Source: Acanthaster planci (lineage: Eukaryota; Echinodermata; Asteroidea; Valvatida; Acanthasteridae). From it: 60,000 bases of DNA. Below are positions 24,554-35,700 of this stretch, piece after piece (the stretch's first letter is position 1; each line of letters opens with the position of its first letter). Location of the stretch: assembly GCF_001949145.1 (NCBI RefSeq), contig NW_019091398.1, forward strand, positions 962,836 to 1,022,835. Direction: 5' to 3'. A program made the position numbers and the translations under genes. The notes beneath the pieces are model-generated. The model was not told where the DNA came from. It was given only the letters and a program-made list of their open reading frames with translations, and did no database searches.

Positions 24554-25870
24554 GTTTCTCGGAGACACCCGGTTGATGACTTTTGTTGTTGCAGCTCTGG
24601 TCGTCACTGATTTAATTAACACAGCAGCAGAAGAACTTGGAATTCAACTGGCATGCTGCTACGCAATGCCATTTAGTGGTTTTGAATGTCTAATTCCGTG
24701 TTGGAAAAATCACTGACATTATCATCAGGACTCCCACTTGAGGGAAATAATGCATCAGCTGTTATCACCAAGGGCTTTATCCACAATAGCAGCTAACTGG
24801 GTTTCGCTGTGATAAGAAGCATTATCTATTGAGCGTGGCAACAAAGAAACAACAAACAAAGACTCACAAATTTCAGAAAAAAAGTTTTCTTTCCACAACG
24901 GGGAAACAGAGAGCAAAGCATTTTTAAATTTGTATCATAGATGGGAAAACATTTTTTTGGCACAGTGGGATCAAAAGTTGTCATTTTCCTTTCCAAGGTT
25001 GACCTAGATAATGACGACATCGTGTACACATCGATCCGATTGCTCTGTAAGGTCAGCAACCAGGCCTAGTGTGGATTGGTGGCGTTATGGATGGCCTTCT
25101 GCTGATATTTGGATCTTTTCTGACCTGGGAGCCCAGGTCTCCATTGCAGCACTGTACGCCTGCAGGTACATCGGTCGTGAAGCGTGGTCCTATTGGGGTC
25201 CTTGTCTTCCGGTTTCAGCGAAACGCAAGACAAGGGACACTACACAAGTCTTTCAACGCAACAAGCAAAACCTTTTTATTTCAAATAACGACTCGTCTGC
25301 AGTCCGCTCATTGCATCCCTCACGAAACAACAGCCACATTCCATAAAGAACAAGAACTAAGCCTATGTCAAAAATGTAACTAAGTTTTACTTTTCCCCGC
25401 CCTGGAACCTGGCCAATTCTTCCCGGGGTCTGAATACAAATAACCCGAATAGATACCAATTTCCGGCGCTCTCTATTCCAACACCAACAACAGAAACATG
25501 TCAGGGCGGTCCGCCGAAGGTCAGCTAAATGACTGTGTGCCGATACAAGGCTATATGCAACTACCCATTACAGTACCATTTCCCATTAGATTTAACTTCT
25601 ATCAAGTTGGGTCAACACTTCTCTTGCTAATGGACGAAAAAGTTTGGGATTTTGTTTTAATAGAGTTAAGTTTTATAACCACCGTTCAGTTGAATATGCA
25701 TGTCTCAATGAAACGTTTTAAATTGTCTGTGTTTACGATGTCCCGATTGTGTCTTTGGTGGGTGTCCCAGTGTCGTTTGCTATTTAGGAATGAAATGCAC
25801 ACCATGTCCAGTATCTCCCGTGATCTGACTGGTCGTACCTTCACACTTTGCGTAGTCTTCTTCCTAGAGG
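24554..25870 (+). pseudogene. Inverted, unprocessed pseudogene of a GABA-B-like receptor (exons 14-16)
   Basis: Three blocks on the plus strand match consecutive TM exons of the minus-strand gene at 29.7-44.5 kb. Block 1 (about 24554-24650) matches exon 14: GGAGACACCCGGTTGATGAC aligns with the intact GAAAGATCACCGGTTGTTCAG, then FVVAALVVTDLI. Block 2 (24998-25173) matches exon 15 from its first codon (VDLDNDDIVYTSIRLLCK) to its last, but has a stop after SNQA and an 8-bp net deletion. Block 3 (about 25725-25870) matches exon 16 (CVYDVPIVSLVGVPVSF) and then has two stops; its acceptor AG is lost. Introns are kept between the blocks, so this is a duplicated gene fragment, not a retrocopy. No earlier or later exons were found. 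The 149-codon open frame over block 3 is a chance frame. Confidence 0.8.
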
Positions 25871-26460
25871 CAAGTATATCAAATCATTTAAAAAAGAAAC
25901 ACACAGTCCTGTTATGCAAAGAATCAAAAGCAAATTCTTGCACCTGACATAAGAGAGGGCGATTTGTGTGGCTTTTAAACTCAACTGCGCCCTTTAATAC
26001 AGAATTACACCATGCACCTTCCTTCTTTACCACGGGATCCTTTTTTCTTTTTTCTTTTTTTTTTTTTGCTCCTAGGTCCAAATGAGGAATAACATGCATC
26101 CAGCCAAGAGTGTTTATAGCATCTGACATGACCCAGAATCAGCTGGGCAGCATCTATGCAGACTCACGATGAAGCTGCAGATACAGTAAATGTTCGGTAA
26201 GATCAATAGCTGATGGACATCTTTTCCTGGGAAGGAGCTTGCCAAACAGAAAGTGACATCACTGTAAACCAAAGAACGTTGGACACGTTTATAAACTAAA
26301 CGCATTAGACATTTGAACACGATGAGGTGCGTTTAAACGTGAACATGTCGAACGTAAAAAGTAATCTAAATTTAACTTTGGTTAAAATCACCTGAAAAAT
26401 TCTTACGTAAAATATCTGACCGAGAACTGAGGTCTTCGTCACTGCATTGACCCAGATTCT
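25871..26460. other. Non-coding spacer with poly(T) tract
   Basis: Includes a T-rich run at about 26041-26069. No gene seen. Confidence 0.4.
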
Positions 26461-27350
26461 TAATCCATGAACACGCAATCCCAACACCGGATCATAAATT
26501 CCTGGATGTTCAAGTGATGGTTTGTAGGTTCTGACGTTCGCTTCTCCTTCACGTCGTTTTCAAATACGTGCGCACTTTCCAGTTTGTTGACTTGTGATAT
26601 GTCGGTGTAGTGACCAGGTTATATGATATGAATATATTGGGATATCACTGAGCATATTGAGCTCTGGCAACGGTTCTCCGAAATCGAGGCGTCAGGGAAC
26701 TCTCTGTCTTCCCAATGAACTGTCCTTGTCTTGTCTGCCTTTGGCACGGGATGTGTTACACCTAATCCCTCCGGGCCTTCTTGTTTGATTTGGCCTTACA
26801 GGTGGAACAAGTTATTGTCTGCGACTGTGCCATCAGGCCTGAAACACGTGTCAACATTGTAGGTTGCAAATACTTATTCTTATGAGTGCCTCCAAAACTC
26901 GTTTGATATGAGGGAGGACCACCGACTCTTTCTGTTGTTGGACATGCTTATGTTGGGTAATGCTCTTTTTCATTTTCTTTTGTTGGGTTTGGTTTCCCTC
27001 GCCAAAGTCCACATGGCGGGGATACCCACACTTTTGGAGAGACTGGTTGATGCGTAACATCCTTATGTTTATCAGTATGTTGAAGACGGGATTCACGCTA
27101 TGCATTAGAAATGTAAAGACTCCCAATTTGCGTTCAGCTGGATGATTGGAGTCACTGAGCTGAACCATCGGTCCATATGGGTTGGTTTTCGGTATATTCT
27201 GCCTATTCTAGACTGCCCTCGTCTTCATCAGTGGTGACGTTGATGAGTGGATTTAATGAATAAAGATGTTCAGTGAACTCCTGGGAATGTTCCTTTCTAA
27301 TATTTGGTGAAAGTGTCATCTATATACCTGCACCGCAAACTGGTGGTGTC
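26460..27350 (-). mobile_element. Penelope-like retroelement remnant (RT C-terminus, linker, GIY-YIG side)
   Basis: Minus-strand segments in protein order: RYIDDTF (RT catalytic Y-x-D-D box), EFTEHLYSLNPLINVTTDED, IYRKPTHMDRWF, NHPAERKLGVFTFLMH, then QKCGYPRH and SVVLPHIKRVLE. The order RYxDDTF, then F-x-x-x-L-N-S-x-x-x-x-I-x-F-T-x-E, then VYRKPTHTD, then HP-x-x-x-K-x-G, then NGYP, then SVVLPYIxG is characteristic of Penelope-like RT proteins. Further downstream QFIGKTESSLTPRF resembles the Y-I-G-x-T-x-x-x-L-x-x-R of a GIY-YIG endonuclease. Several frameshifts and stops mean it is inactive. Confidence 0.8.
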
Positions 27351-27597
27351 GGGCTGTGAATATAGCAAGATTGTGAAGCATGGGGAAACAAAAGATCAAA
27401 CGGGGGATGAAGGAGGCCAGCAGAGCCTACAAACCACCACTTCAGTGTGTGGTCCAGTGTTGGGATTACGTGTTATGTACAAGCGAGACACGGATATGGC
27501 CACCAGAAAACCCTTCCGTGCTGCGCACGGATGCGGCCACAATTCAGTGTGCACCACATGGGTTGTACGTCGTGCATGCCATGGGAACATGATTTAG

Positions 27598-28470
27598 GCC
27601 GTGTCTGGAAGGGACCTTAACATCACGGTAATGGCTATAGCCGTGGCGTGCTAATGGGCAAGACCACAGCCACAGACACAAAAATACCCAATGTGGACAT
27701 GAAACTAGCTTCAAGACATTCTGTACGTACAACTGCAAAACACCAAACGTTTATATTCACTCTTTCGAATATTGAGAGTATTTCAACGTGAAGTGCTTTT
27801 ATATGCTCTCAACGCCTTTAGGAGTAATACAAGCAGTATTTGAAAAGGGAGGGAAAATGAAACCCCAATCGAGCAACCCCCCGCAGATCTCACCAGAACA
27901 CGTCTTCAAACAATGAATTAACAAGCTCGCAGTGAAAATTCGATCAATCGATCACATCTACAAGCCCTCCAAGGCGAAGAAGAGGATTCCTGGCTAAGAA
28001 AGAAGACAGCATGAAATTCAAGTTAATTAAAAGATAGCCCTTAAATTACTGTTTCAAATTGTATTGTATTCTTTTATATGGTACTATATCATTTAGTGCT
28101 TCTTATGTAATTTTTTCCTGTCGTAGAGTATATCATGCTATCATTATTTATCAACAACGTAGCTTCAAAATTGTTTCAAATGTGAAGTATTTTGTTATAT
28201 CATAGTATCTCATAGACTCATATAATTATATTCTAAGCTAACTGTCATGAATTATCAGTTAGGTAGCTCCAAAATGTTTATTCAAAAGTGTACACTATTC
28301 TTTTATATACTGTATCGTATAAGGTTACATTATATTCTACTTTATGCGATCTTCCATAGAATGCATAATGCTACCTACATTACATATCAATAACGTGTTA
28401 ATCTTTAGATTGTTTATCCATTGTGCCCTACTTAGTAATATCATACCACAGTATATTAAATACCTGTGCT
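27598..28470 (+). repeat. Dispersed repeat family Y, copy 1
   Basis: Starts with GGCCGTGTC and GCCGTGGCGTGCTAATGGGC followed by AAGACCACAG, then has a central block ending in AATTCGATCAATCGATC and a long AT-rich tail of TATATCATAGTAT words. The same order recurs at 48.06-48.87 kb. No coding capacity, superfamily not recognised. Confidence 0.65.
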
Positions 28471-29598
28471 ACTTTGACAACTAATGTTCTCCTCTAGCAT
28501 TTGTATCGCTGAGGATGTCTTACGAACTTAAGAAGTATGCCTGATGCAAATCAAATATATTTTTATCATAGCTGTAGAAACAGTTCGTCTTATGGTTGAA
28601 ATTGATTTGGGGTTGAAAGGCCAAAGAACAATTGGAGCTGATAAGCTATGGTGAAAAGCTTGTTCCCCGCTGTCACATTGATATAATGTAACCATGCATG
28701 AAAAAAAGTGGGACGTTCTTTCATATTTGCCGTTTAGGCCTGTAATATCGTTTTGCGGCCGTTGATGAAAGTGGGACTCTACACCCACAGGTAACAAATC
28801 TCCTGACAGGTACGAGACTGTGACCTTATATTGAGAAAATAAAGAGATTGTAGGCGTTGTATGTATCAGGTGTTTCAGTGTTTTGGGAAGGTGAAAAGCT
28901 CTGGTATAATGATGCTAGTGAATGCAATTCTTTTTTACTAGATTTATTACCAGCTGACACGGGTTTTAAGTACTCTAGAAATTTTGTAAGAGTGGCTATG
29001 CCATTATTTAATGATTGTAAATCTTGCATTTGTCGATATTCTACTTTGTACGATCGCCACATATGGAGATAGTGTTGCAATTCTGTCTGCACAGACACCC
29101 TATCAACTGGTAACCTTTTCTCCTCAGTTTTTTCTGGTCTGTTGTCAATGGTTCGCCTCCCCAACACTACGCTCGCGTCATTGCTATTGTTAGAAAATTT
29201 GTTTAGAACGCAGATCCTATATCTTGGCCAATACTCACACTAACGTTTTGTCTTTGAGTTTCCAGTCAAATAAACCATCATGTGAGCGAACTGCAAAATT
29301 GTTTCCAGCCAAGACCTTTTGTCATGTCCCCTTGCTTGTCTGGTTACAATAAAAATAAGAATGCTGAAGTGAAAGTCATCGATTTTAGCAAATACCGTTC
29401 TGTAGTTTCGCGATTATAACTGGCGTATGTTTCAGATTACAGTCTAAAGGATGTAGTGCATAATTTTCAGCCCTAAATGCCTTTGTTCGAAAAATCACCT
29501 GAAGGCATGCGCAACACTTACAATACACCTTCTGTGCTTATTTCAGATATCTATCTGATGGCGTGATTCTTCAGTCTTTCATGAAGGATCTTCTCCTG
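28471..29598. other. 3' flank of the GABA-B-like gene
   Basis: Open frames exist on both strands at 28826-29193, but they overlap each other, lack splice sites and match nothing I recognise. Probably 3' UTR and downstream flank of the minus-strand receptor gene. Confidence 0.35.
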
Positions 29599-29726
29599 TC
29601 TTGCTGACCAAAAACTTGTCAAGGTCTAGTTGAGCTCTGTCCTTGTCCTCCATCATCCCCACTCTTGCTGACCAAAAACTTGTCAAGGTCTAGTTGAGCT
29701 CTGTCCTTGTCCTCCATCATCCCCAC
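29599..29726 (+). repeat. Perfect 64-bp tandem duplication in the terminal exon of the GABA-B-like gene
   Basis: Units 29599-29662 and 29663-29726 are identical in all 64 bases, so the duplication is recent. The second unit (first in transcript order) contains the last coding exon and its stop. Confidence 0.95.
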
Positions 29727-32700
29727 TCTGCAGAAAACCAAGCAGTTACCAGACGTGAATCATGGAAAACATTCCAGTTGAAAATAGGAAACATGATCAG
29801 GAAATATTAGTCCAGGTTTCTATAAAAACTCCACTCTGTCGAAAATAAAACATTTCTCGGCAAATGTCGGCCTTGTATAAACAGATCTGTTTATGAAATC
29901 ACGCAAAATGATCCACTTCATTACCAAATCCTTCAGGCTCTTCTTCAAGCGGTCTATTTCCTGGCGGAGAAGTTGTACCTCTTTATTCTCATTTTCAGAG
30001 GTCGCACCATGCTGACCCTGGGTCGTCTGCGATACTATAGTGCTCTGAGCCGGTTGGACATCATTCTTCGTTCGTATCTGACAGCATGCAGACAACATTG
30101 ATTGCACTTCAGTTATATTTTGCTCCACAGCCCGTCTGATTATTATGTATTGGTTTTTAATTAAATAAAAACAGGCGCCTAGACGTTTGTTCTCATACGA
30201 CCCATCTGCTCTCATTAAAAAAAAAGAGACTTGAAGAACGGAGCATTCATTCCCCTTCAGTATCCATCCTGTGCTATTGAAACCTTTTCAGAATATTGGG
30301 ATTTTGTTAAGCTGAAACTCACTTTCGGAAAAAAAACTAAGCAGAGTGTGATGGTAGTGGCCAGCCAGATCAAGATAGATACCAGGGCGTAGTGGGTGTT
30401 TCGCTCCTCCAAAACAAACGACACTGGGGCTCCCACAAGCGACAGGACCAAGATGTTGTAGATGCACAGGCCTAAAAGAAACATGCCCTGTTTTAGATAG
30501 AGCTGTCAGTCTTTAAATTTTGATCTTCAGGAATCTGACCCAAAGCAGGTTCATGCCATCCAACTGCTCAACCAACAACTTAACTAACTTAATACAGACA
30601 AGACATTTTTAAGCACAAATAAAAAAAAAGGAAATACAATAGCTACAGTTTTGTTTGATAAAGACTTACAATGAGGACCCCTTCGTCGCACATTTTTATG
30701 CTTCTTAATTTGCTATATTAGGGATTCCAAAGTTCTTTTTCCTAACCATTCTGAATCTAACAAGCATATGTGTGATTTCAATGGTCCGTAGGGGGTTAGG
30801 GTTAAAAATGTGATATTGCTAACAAAAATTCAGATATTTGCCTACTTAAAGTTGCCCCCACCTATGAACTTTGAATCATTGAGAGCTGGGATAGAGACTT
30901 TCCTGGTCTCCCAGGCCAGAAAAGCACCAAACATCAGCAGAAGACCATTGATGATGTAGAAGGCACCAATCCAGTAGGTCTGGTTCCTAGACTCACACAA
31001 CATACGGATAGGCGTGTAAACGATGTCGTCGTTTTCTTCGTCAACCTAAAGACACACATTAAAAGTATAAAATGCAATCATCCACTGCTAACAAGACAAA
31101 TGTAAACGTAGAACATTAAAGTAATTTCCAATTGTCTGAGTACCTCGGTAGCGCCAAATCGCTCTGCTGTTTCGAGTGGATCGATTAGTTCCCACAGTAT
31201 CAGGATCAAGACATCAATAGCAACCAGCGTGGCTACAAAGCTGAACAACCGGTGATCTTTCAGTACCTTCAATTAAGTATTTGTACATACACATTTATTT
31301 GTATTTTTCTGCTACCCAAGACAAGATTTAGTTGTATTCAACGCAGCCGTTCAAACGTGTATGTAGTCTAGCCTGGATAATGCACAAAAGATTTGAAGAG
31401 ATGTGCCTACATGTATGCGAATGGTCCCAGATCAGGCTTATTCAGGAACTAATTAACATTCCTCCATATTGCTTGTCATTGTAAATACAGCTACTTTCAG
31501 TCCACTTCTGGACAAATACCTCAACACGGTGGAGCCATGTTTTGTCCATCTGCCGCTTTGTTATACTGATGAACTCTACCTCTGTATGGGTAAATTTCGT
31601 TTATCAGTCTTGTGTGGTGTCTTCTCTGTTACTGGTGCCTTCGTGTATATGTCCCCATGTTGTACTTAGAATATTTCACGGTGTGTAAGTCAATTACGCT
31701 GTATGAACACCCTGGGGAATCGATGTTACTGTCTGTTTAAACAAACCAGACTAATCTTATGCTGTCCTCCACGAATAAAGCTGCGATTTTCCGACCGTTG
31801 AGAGAGGACCATTGATCAAAATCACCAGCCCTCAGTGCAAGGTATATAGTCTTGATATACACTGTGAATTCCGGGGAAACTGGCTTATAATTTAATTCAT
31901 CATCGACTGGGAAACATTAAAGTTTTCTTACAACTTTGACGGCAGTCCTGTTGGTAAATATCTTATGTACACGCCAGGTCTTGCTGAACATGGAGCCAAA
32001 GGCCAATGAAAACCCGATGGATAGACACCAAGTCCTAGCCTATGCGGAATATGGAAAGAGGGCCCCAATATTAACGTAACGTTCCCCCAGACAAACAATC
32101 AAAAAAGGATAAGTCGGTGTATAACAATGGCTCACATTCCCACTGCAGTGTCGTGGTTGAAACCTCTTAATACCATCACAAAACCACACAAGACAATCAC
32201 AAGGTCAACCTCAGACCTTCGATCTTATTAAGTTTAATAGTCATAATCGTGTCCACGTTAACTGCAGCAAGAGCATTCTTTTATCACTGTTTGTCCTGCT
32301 ACTTGTGACTGGTCTTTGTCTGTTCCATCAGTATTGTCACTTTGTGTTGTTAAATTAACATCACACTTTGCCGTGCATCTTGGCAACAATACATATCCAG
32401 TAACATTCATGTAATATATACTTTAGCTTGGTGTAAGGTACGGTCTCTATGGCCCCATTCGGTGGAACGTTACTGCACCATTTCCTGTTTGAGTCAGGAC
32501 AGCAACTGAGTAAAAGATTCGACTCAAGTATTATTTGAAGTTTTCTCGACTATACAAGAAAACGTCAATTAAGCCCTTACCTTGCACATTCCCACAAAGG
32601 TCTCAGAGGATGCTATTGCTGTGTCCACTCCTTGAGTGATGATGGAGACGTAGGCTAGCATTCCACCAATCAGGATCAAGTTGTTCATGTTGGGACTCGA

Positions 32701-35700
32701 CATCTTGATAACACTTTTATGAAAAGAATAGAGCCGTTTAAGTAATAGAGCTGAAATTCTTGTTGGTACTTTTCACCCAATCACAAGTGAAGAGAACTTG
32801 GCAGTTGAAAAAGATATCCGAAAGACCACTAATATGACTGCTAATACTCTTATACCAAGGCACTTGGGATCCCTATCCCTATATATCTAGATGCATCCAG
32901 CGACGTTTCATTGGATTCAAAACCGCCCCCTCCTTTATTGGAAGAAAGCATTGTTTTGGGTTTGTACAAAGTGACAATCGCGAAACAGTGGCTCCACACA
33001 ATAAATATCACACTGCTTACCATCATTGGCGGGGGCACTAAAATGACCAGTAAAGGCATTACCTTGGTCACTTGATTCGTCGATACCAAATTAATCTTTA
33101 ACTTCATCAGTGTACCCATAGACCTGGAGGGAAAAAATGGACTGCGATTTCCAGCGGGCGCACCTTGCTTTGCGTAGGCCTCTATATATGTTCCGTCGGC
33201 TACAGTTGCCGACACAGGAGATTTTCGGTTGATCTTCGAAGCGTTGTTCACGTGCCATGAACGATTGCGCTCGTAATTTTGCCTTGAAATTATTTCTTTT
33301 TCATGTATTTCGTGGAAAAAAAATCGCAAAATGGACATGAATGGATGAGATTAACCGCATACAAATATGTTATTGTAATCGGTATACCACAGAAACTCAA
33401 GCCCGTGTTTGTGTCTTTAGGCGCTGCTTCCAACAAGTGCACAATTATTACCTGGAAATGTATGCCATTTTGAGTAGTTTTATTTACACATTTGAGTGTA
33501 GAGGGGATTATTCTAAAATAATATGTTTGTAGTACTAGTGCAGATTGGTCCTCCTGGTAAACGAATTTCCTTAGTGCACTGCCCCCCGGTAAACAAACAC
33601 CTTGTACTTTGTAATTGGACACTTAGAATAATAGGCCTTCTGTTTTGGGGTTATGTGCTCTGCACTCCTTTGTGAGACTCTACTCAATTTAAAGTGTACA
33701 CACATTTCATTTTCGAAGTATCTGTTTCTGCCCCTACATTTGGTCTGCTCTCTTCTTCGGTAAGTCAATCTCATTGATTGTATTTATGAATAAAAATGTA
33801 AGAGGGATTATATTGTATAAAAGTAGCTGTTTTACCTCCCCTTTTGGTGATCTTTCTCTGTATAAGTTTCCTTCAAGTAGCTTGAAAAGATCAAACCAAA
33901 CACTTGGATTTGTTTTGTTTTCGTGACTTTTTCATATCTTTTGATTGATCATGAACTGAAGTTCGATTTTACTTTGCATTGTAGGGACGTAAACCAACTA
34001 TGTGTTAGTCCTGTTTTGATTATCTTTGTGCCATCGTAAACCAGTTGAGTTCAATCATTGTTTTACTTGTGGACTCTTTCCATAGTCTCTTCACAGTTTA
34101 AAGAAAAACATGTTTGTTTGGGACAGCTGTATTTATGTAGATTCTTCACTTACGCGTTTTTGGAGAGTTTAGAAAACTGAACATTGATTACCTGAGTGGA
34201 GGCTATTGTCTAATGAAAAGTTGTCATAGCTATTGGGCCAAATCTGTATTCAAATGTTTTTGCAGTCTTTTAACTTTTGAGAAAGGTATTTTTCTTTTAA
34301 CATTAGGCTGTCATGCTTGTAGATTTGTTGAGATTCTTGTTTTAAGACCTACAGTTTTGATTGATGATTTGGAATAGCAAAATGTGCACTCTTGCAACTC
34401 CTTTTCCTGTTTAACGTTCCTCAAGGTAGAGTTACACATAGCCTAAGCATTGCAGGTTTTGGAAGAGGAATGAGTGGATTTCCTTATTTGGTTAAGGCCT
34501 GGTTACTCAGAGGCGTCTGGGGTGGATGGACACTTGGACAGTAGTGTCAGTGTTTCAGAAGACTAGAACTGCCCCTAAGTTCCTGTAGTTGGATATAATT
34601 TATTGTATTTTGCCTAGTGCACTGGCTGTGCCCGCTTTGTATCGCGGTGGAGACTTTTAACAACTCTAATCACTGTGGTTAGGTTAAACACCTGTTTATC
34701 TTTAGTGACCTGTAAGCATGTTGTGCCCCATCCTGGCTATGCTCATTAAGTATTCGCAAGGAAAATAGGCTTACCTGACAAAGAAGACTTAGCAGTTTTA
34801 GAATTAATTATGCACAAGGGTCTGACTGTAGATTTGAGAAAAGTGTGTTTGTTGTTTGTCGACATAACTCATTTACTTGGAATTGTTCAGCTGCATTTTG
34901 TCGTATATATGTAAGTAGCTACCTATTTACACGGTTTTATTTTTTTTTTTGATCTATTTCTACAGGTTGTTGAAGTTGTTGTGTATTTAACTTCCACACT
35001 CCTATATATCGTGTTGGCCTTTCTTCTACTTTTTAAAAATATTTTTTTAAATTTTTTTATAGACTTCAATTTAGATTCTGTTTCGGAACAGTTTTCCCCT
35101 TGGATTTTCTTTTTTTTTTTACTTTACAAACATTTGCACTATCTGAAAATTACTTCCATTGCTGAATTCTTTTTTTCTTAATACTGTTTTGGAATTTTCA
35201 ATTGACTAGTTGCTTCCTTAGGTCTGTTTCCTGTAGGTTCACAGTCCACTCGGTTGTCGATACGAGTCAGGAATAATTGTTTTCTTTTGGAAGTAAGTCT
35301 CTTGGATCTTAGTCCGTAAGTTTATTTGCTGTCATCCTATATTCTCTTTTTCAGCAAATTTTATTTACGGAAGACAGCAAAACAAAAGTTGTCTGTGCCT
35401 GCAACTTCAGCACTTGCGGTTGACTCAAGATCGAGCGCGCCCGCTGGAGTTGGCAGTCCTTTTTTCTTTCCTCTAGGTCTACTATAGTGTACCGTAACTT
35501 CCTGTATCGAATGTTGAAGGCCAAAAAGCAGGAAGCCAGTGCGATGCCCGCAGTTGACGAGATGGCGCCAGTCACAAATAGCGAAGGGTGTATCGTCTGC
35601 CGATCCTCCAGTTCGATTAGAAAATCAATCGGAGGAGTTCCCCCTGAAATAGAGTTCATTATCAACAGAGACTCTTGCAACACTTGCAGCTGAAACAGTG

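Noticed and set aside
25498-25947. 149-codon plus-strand protein starting MSGRSAEG
   Set aside because: It overlaps the exon 16-like pseudogene block in a different frame and has no splice or family support.
28826-29193. 113-codon minus-strand protein and two plus-strand frames in the same place
   Set aside because: Three frames open over one AT-rich segment, none with splice context; probably 3' UTR of the receptor gene.
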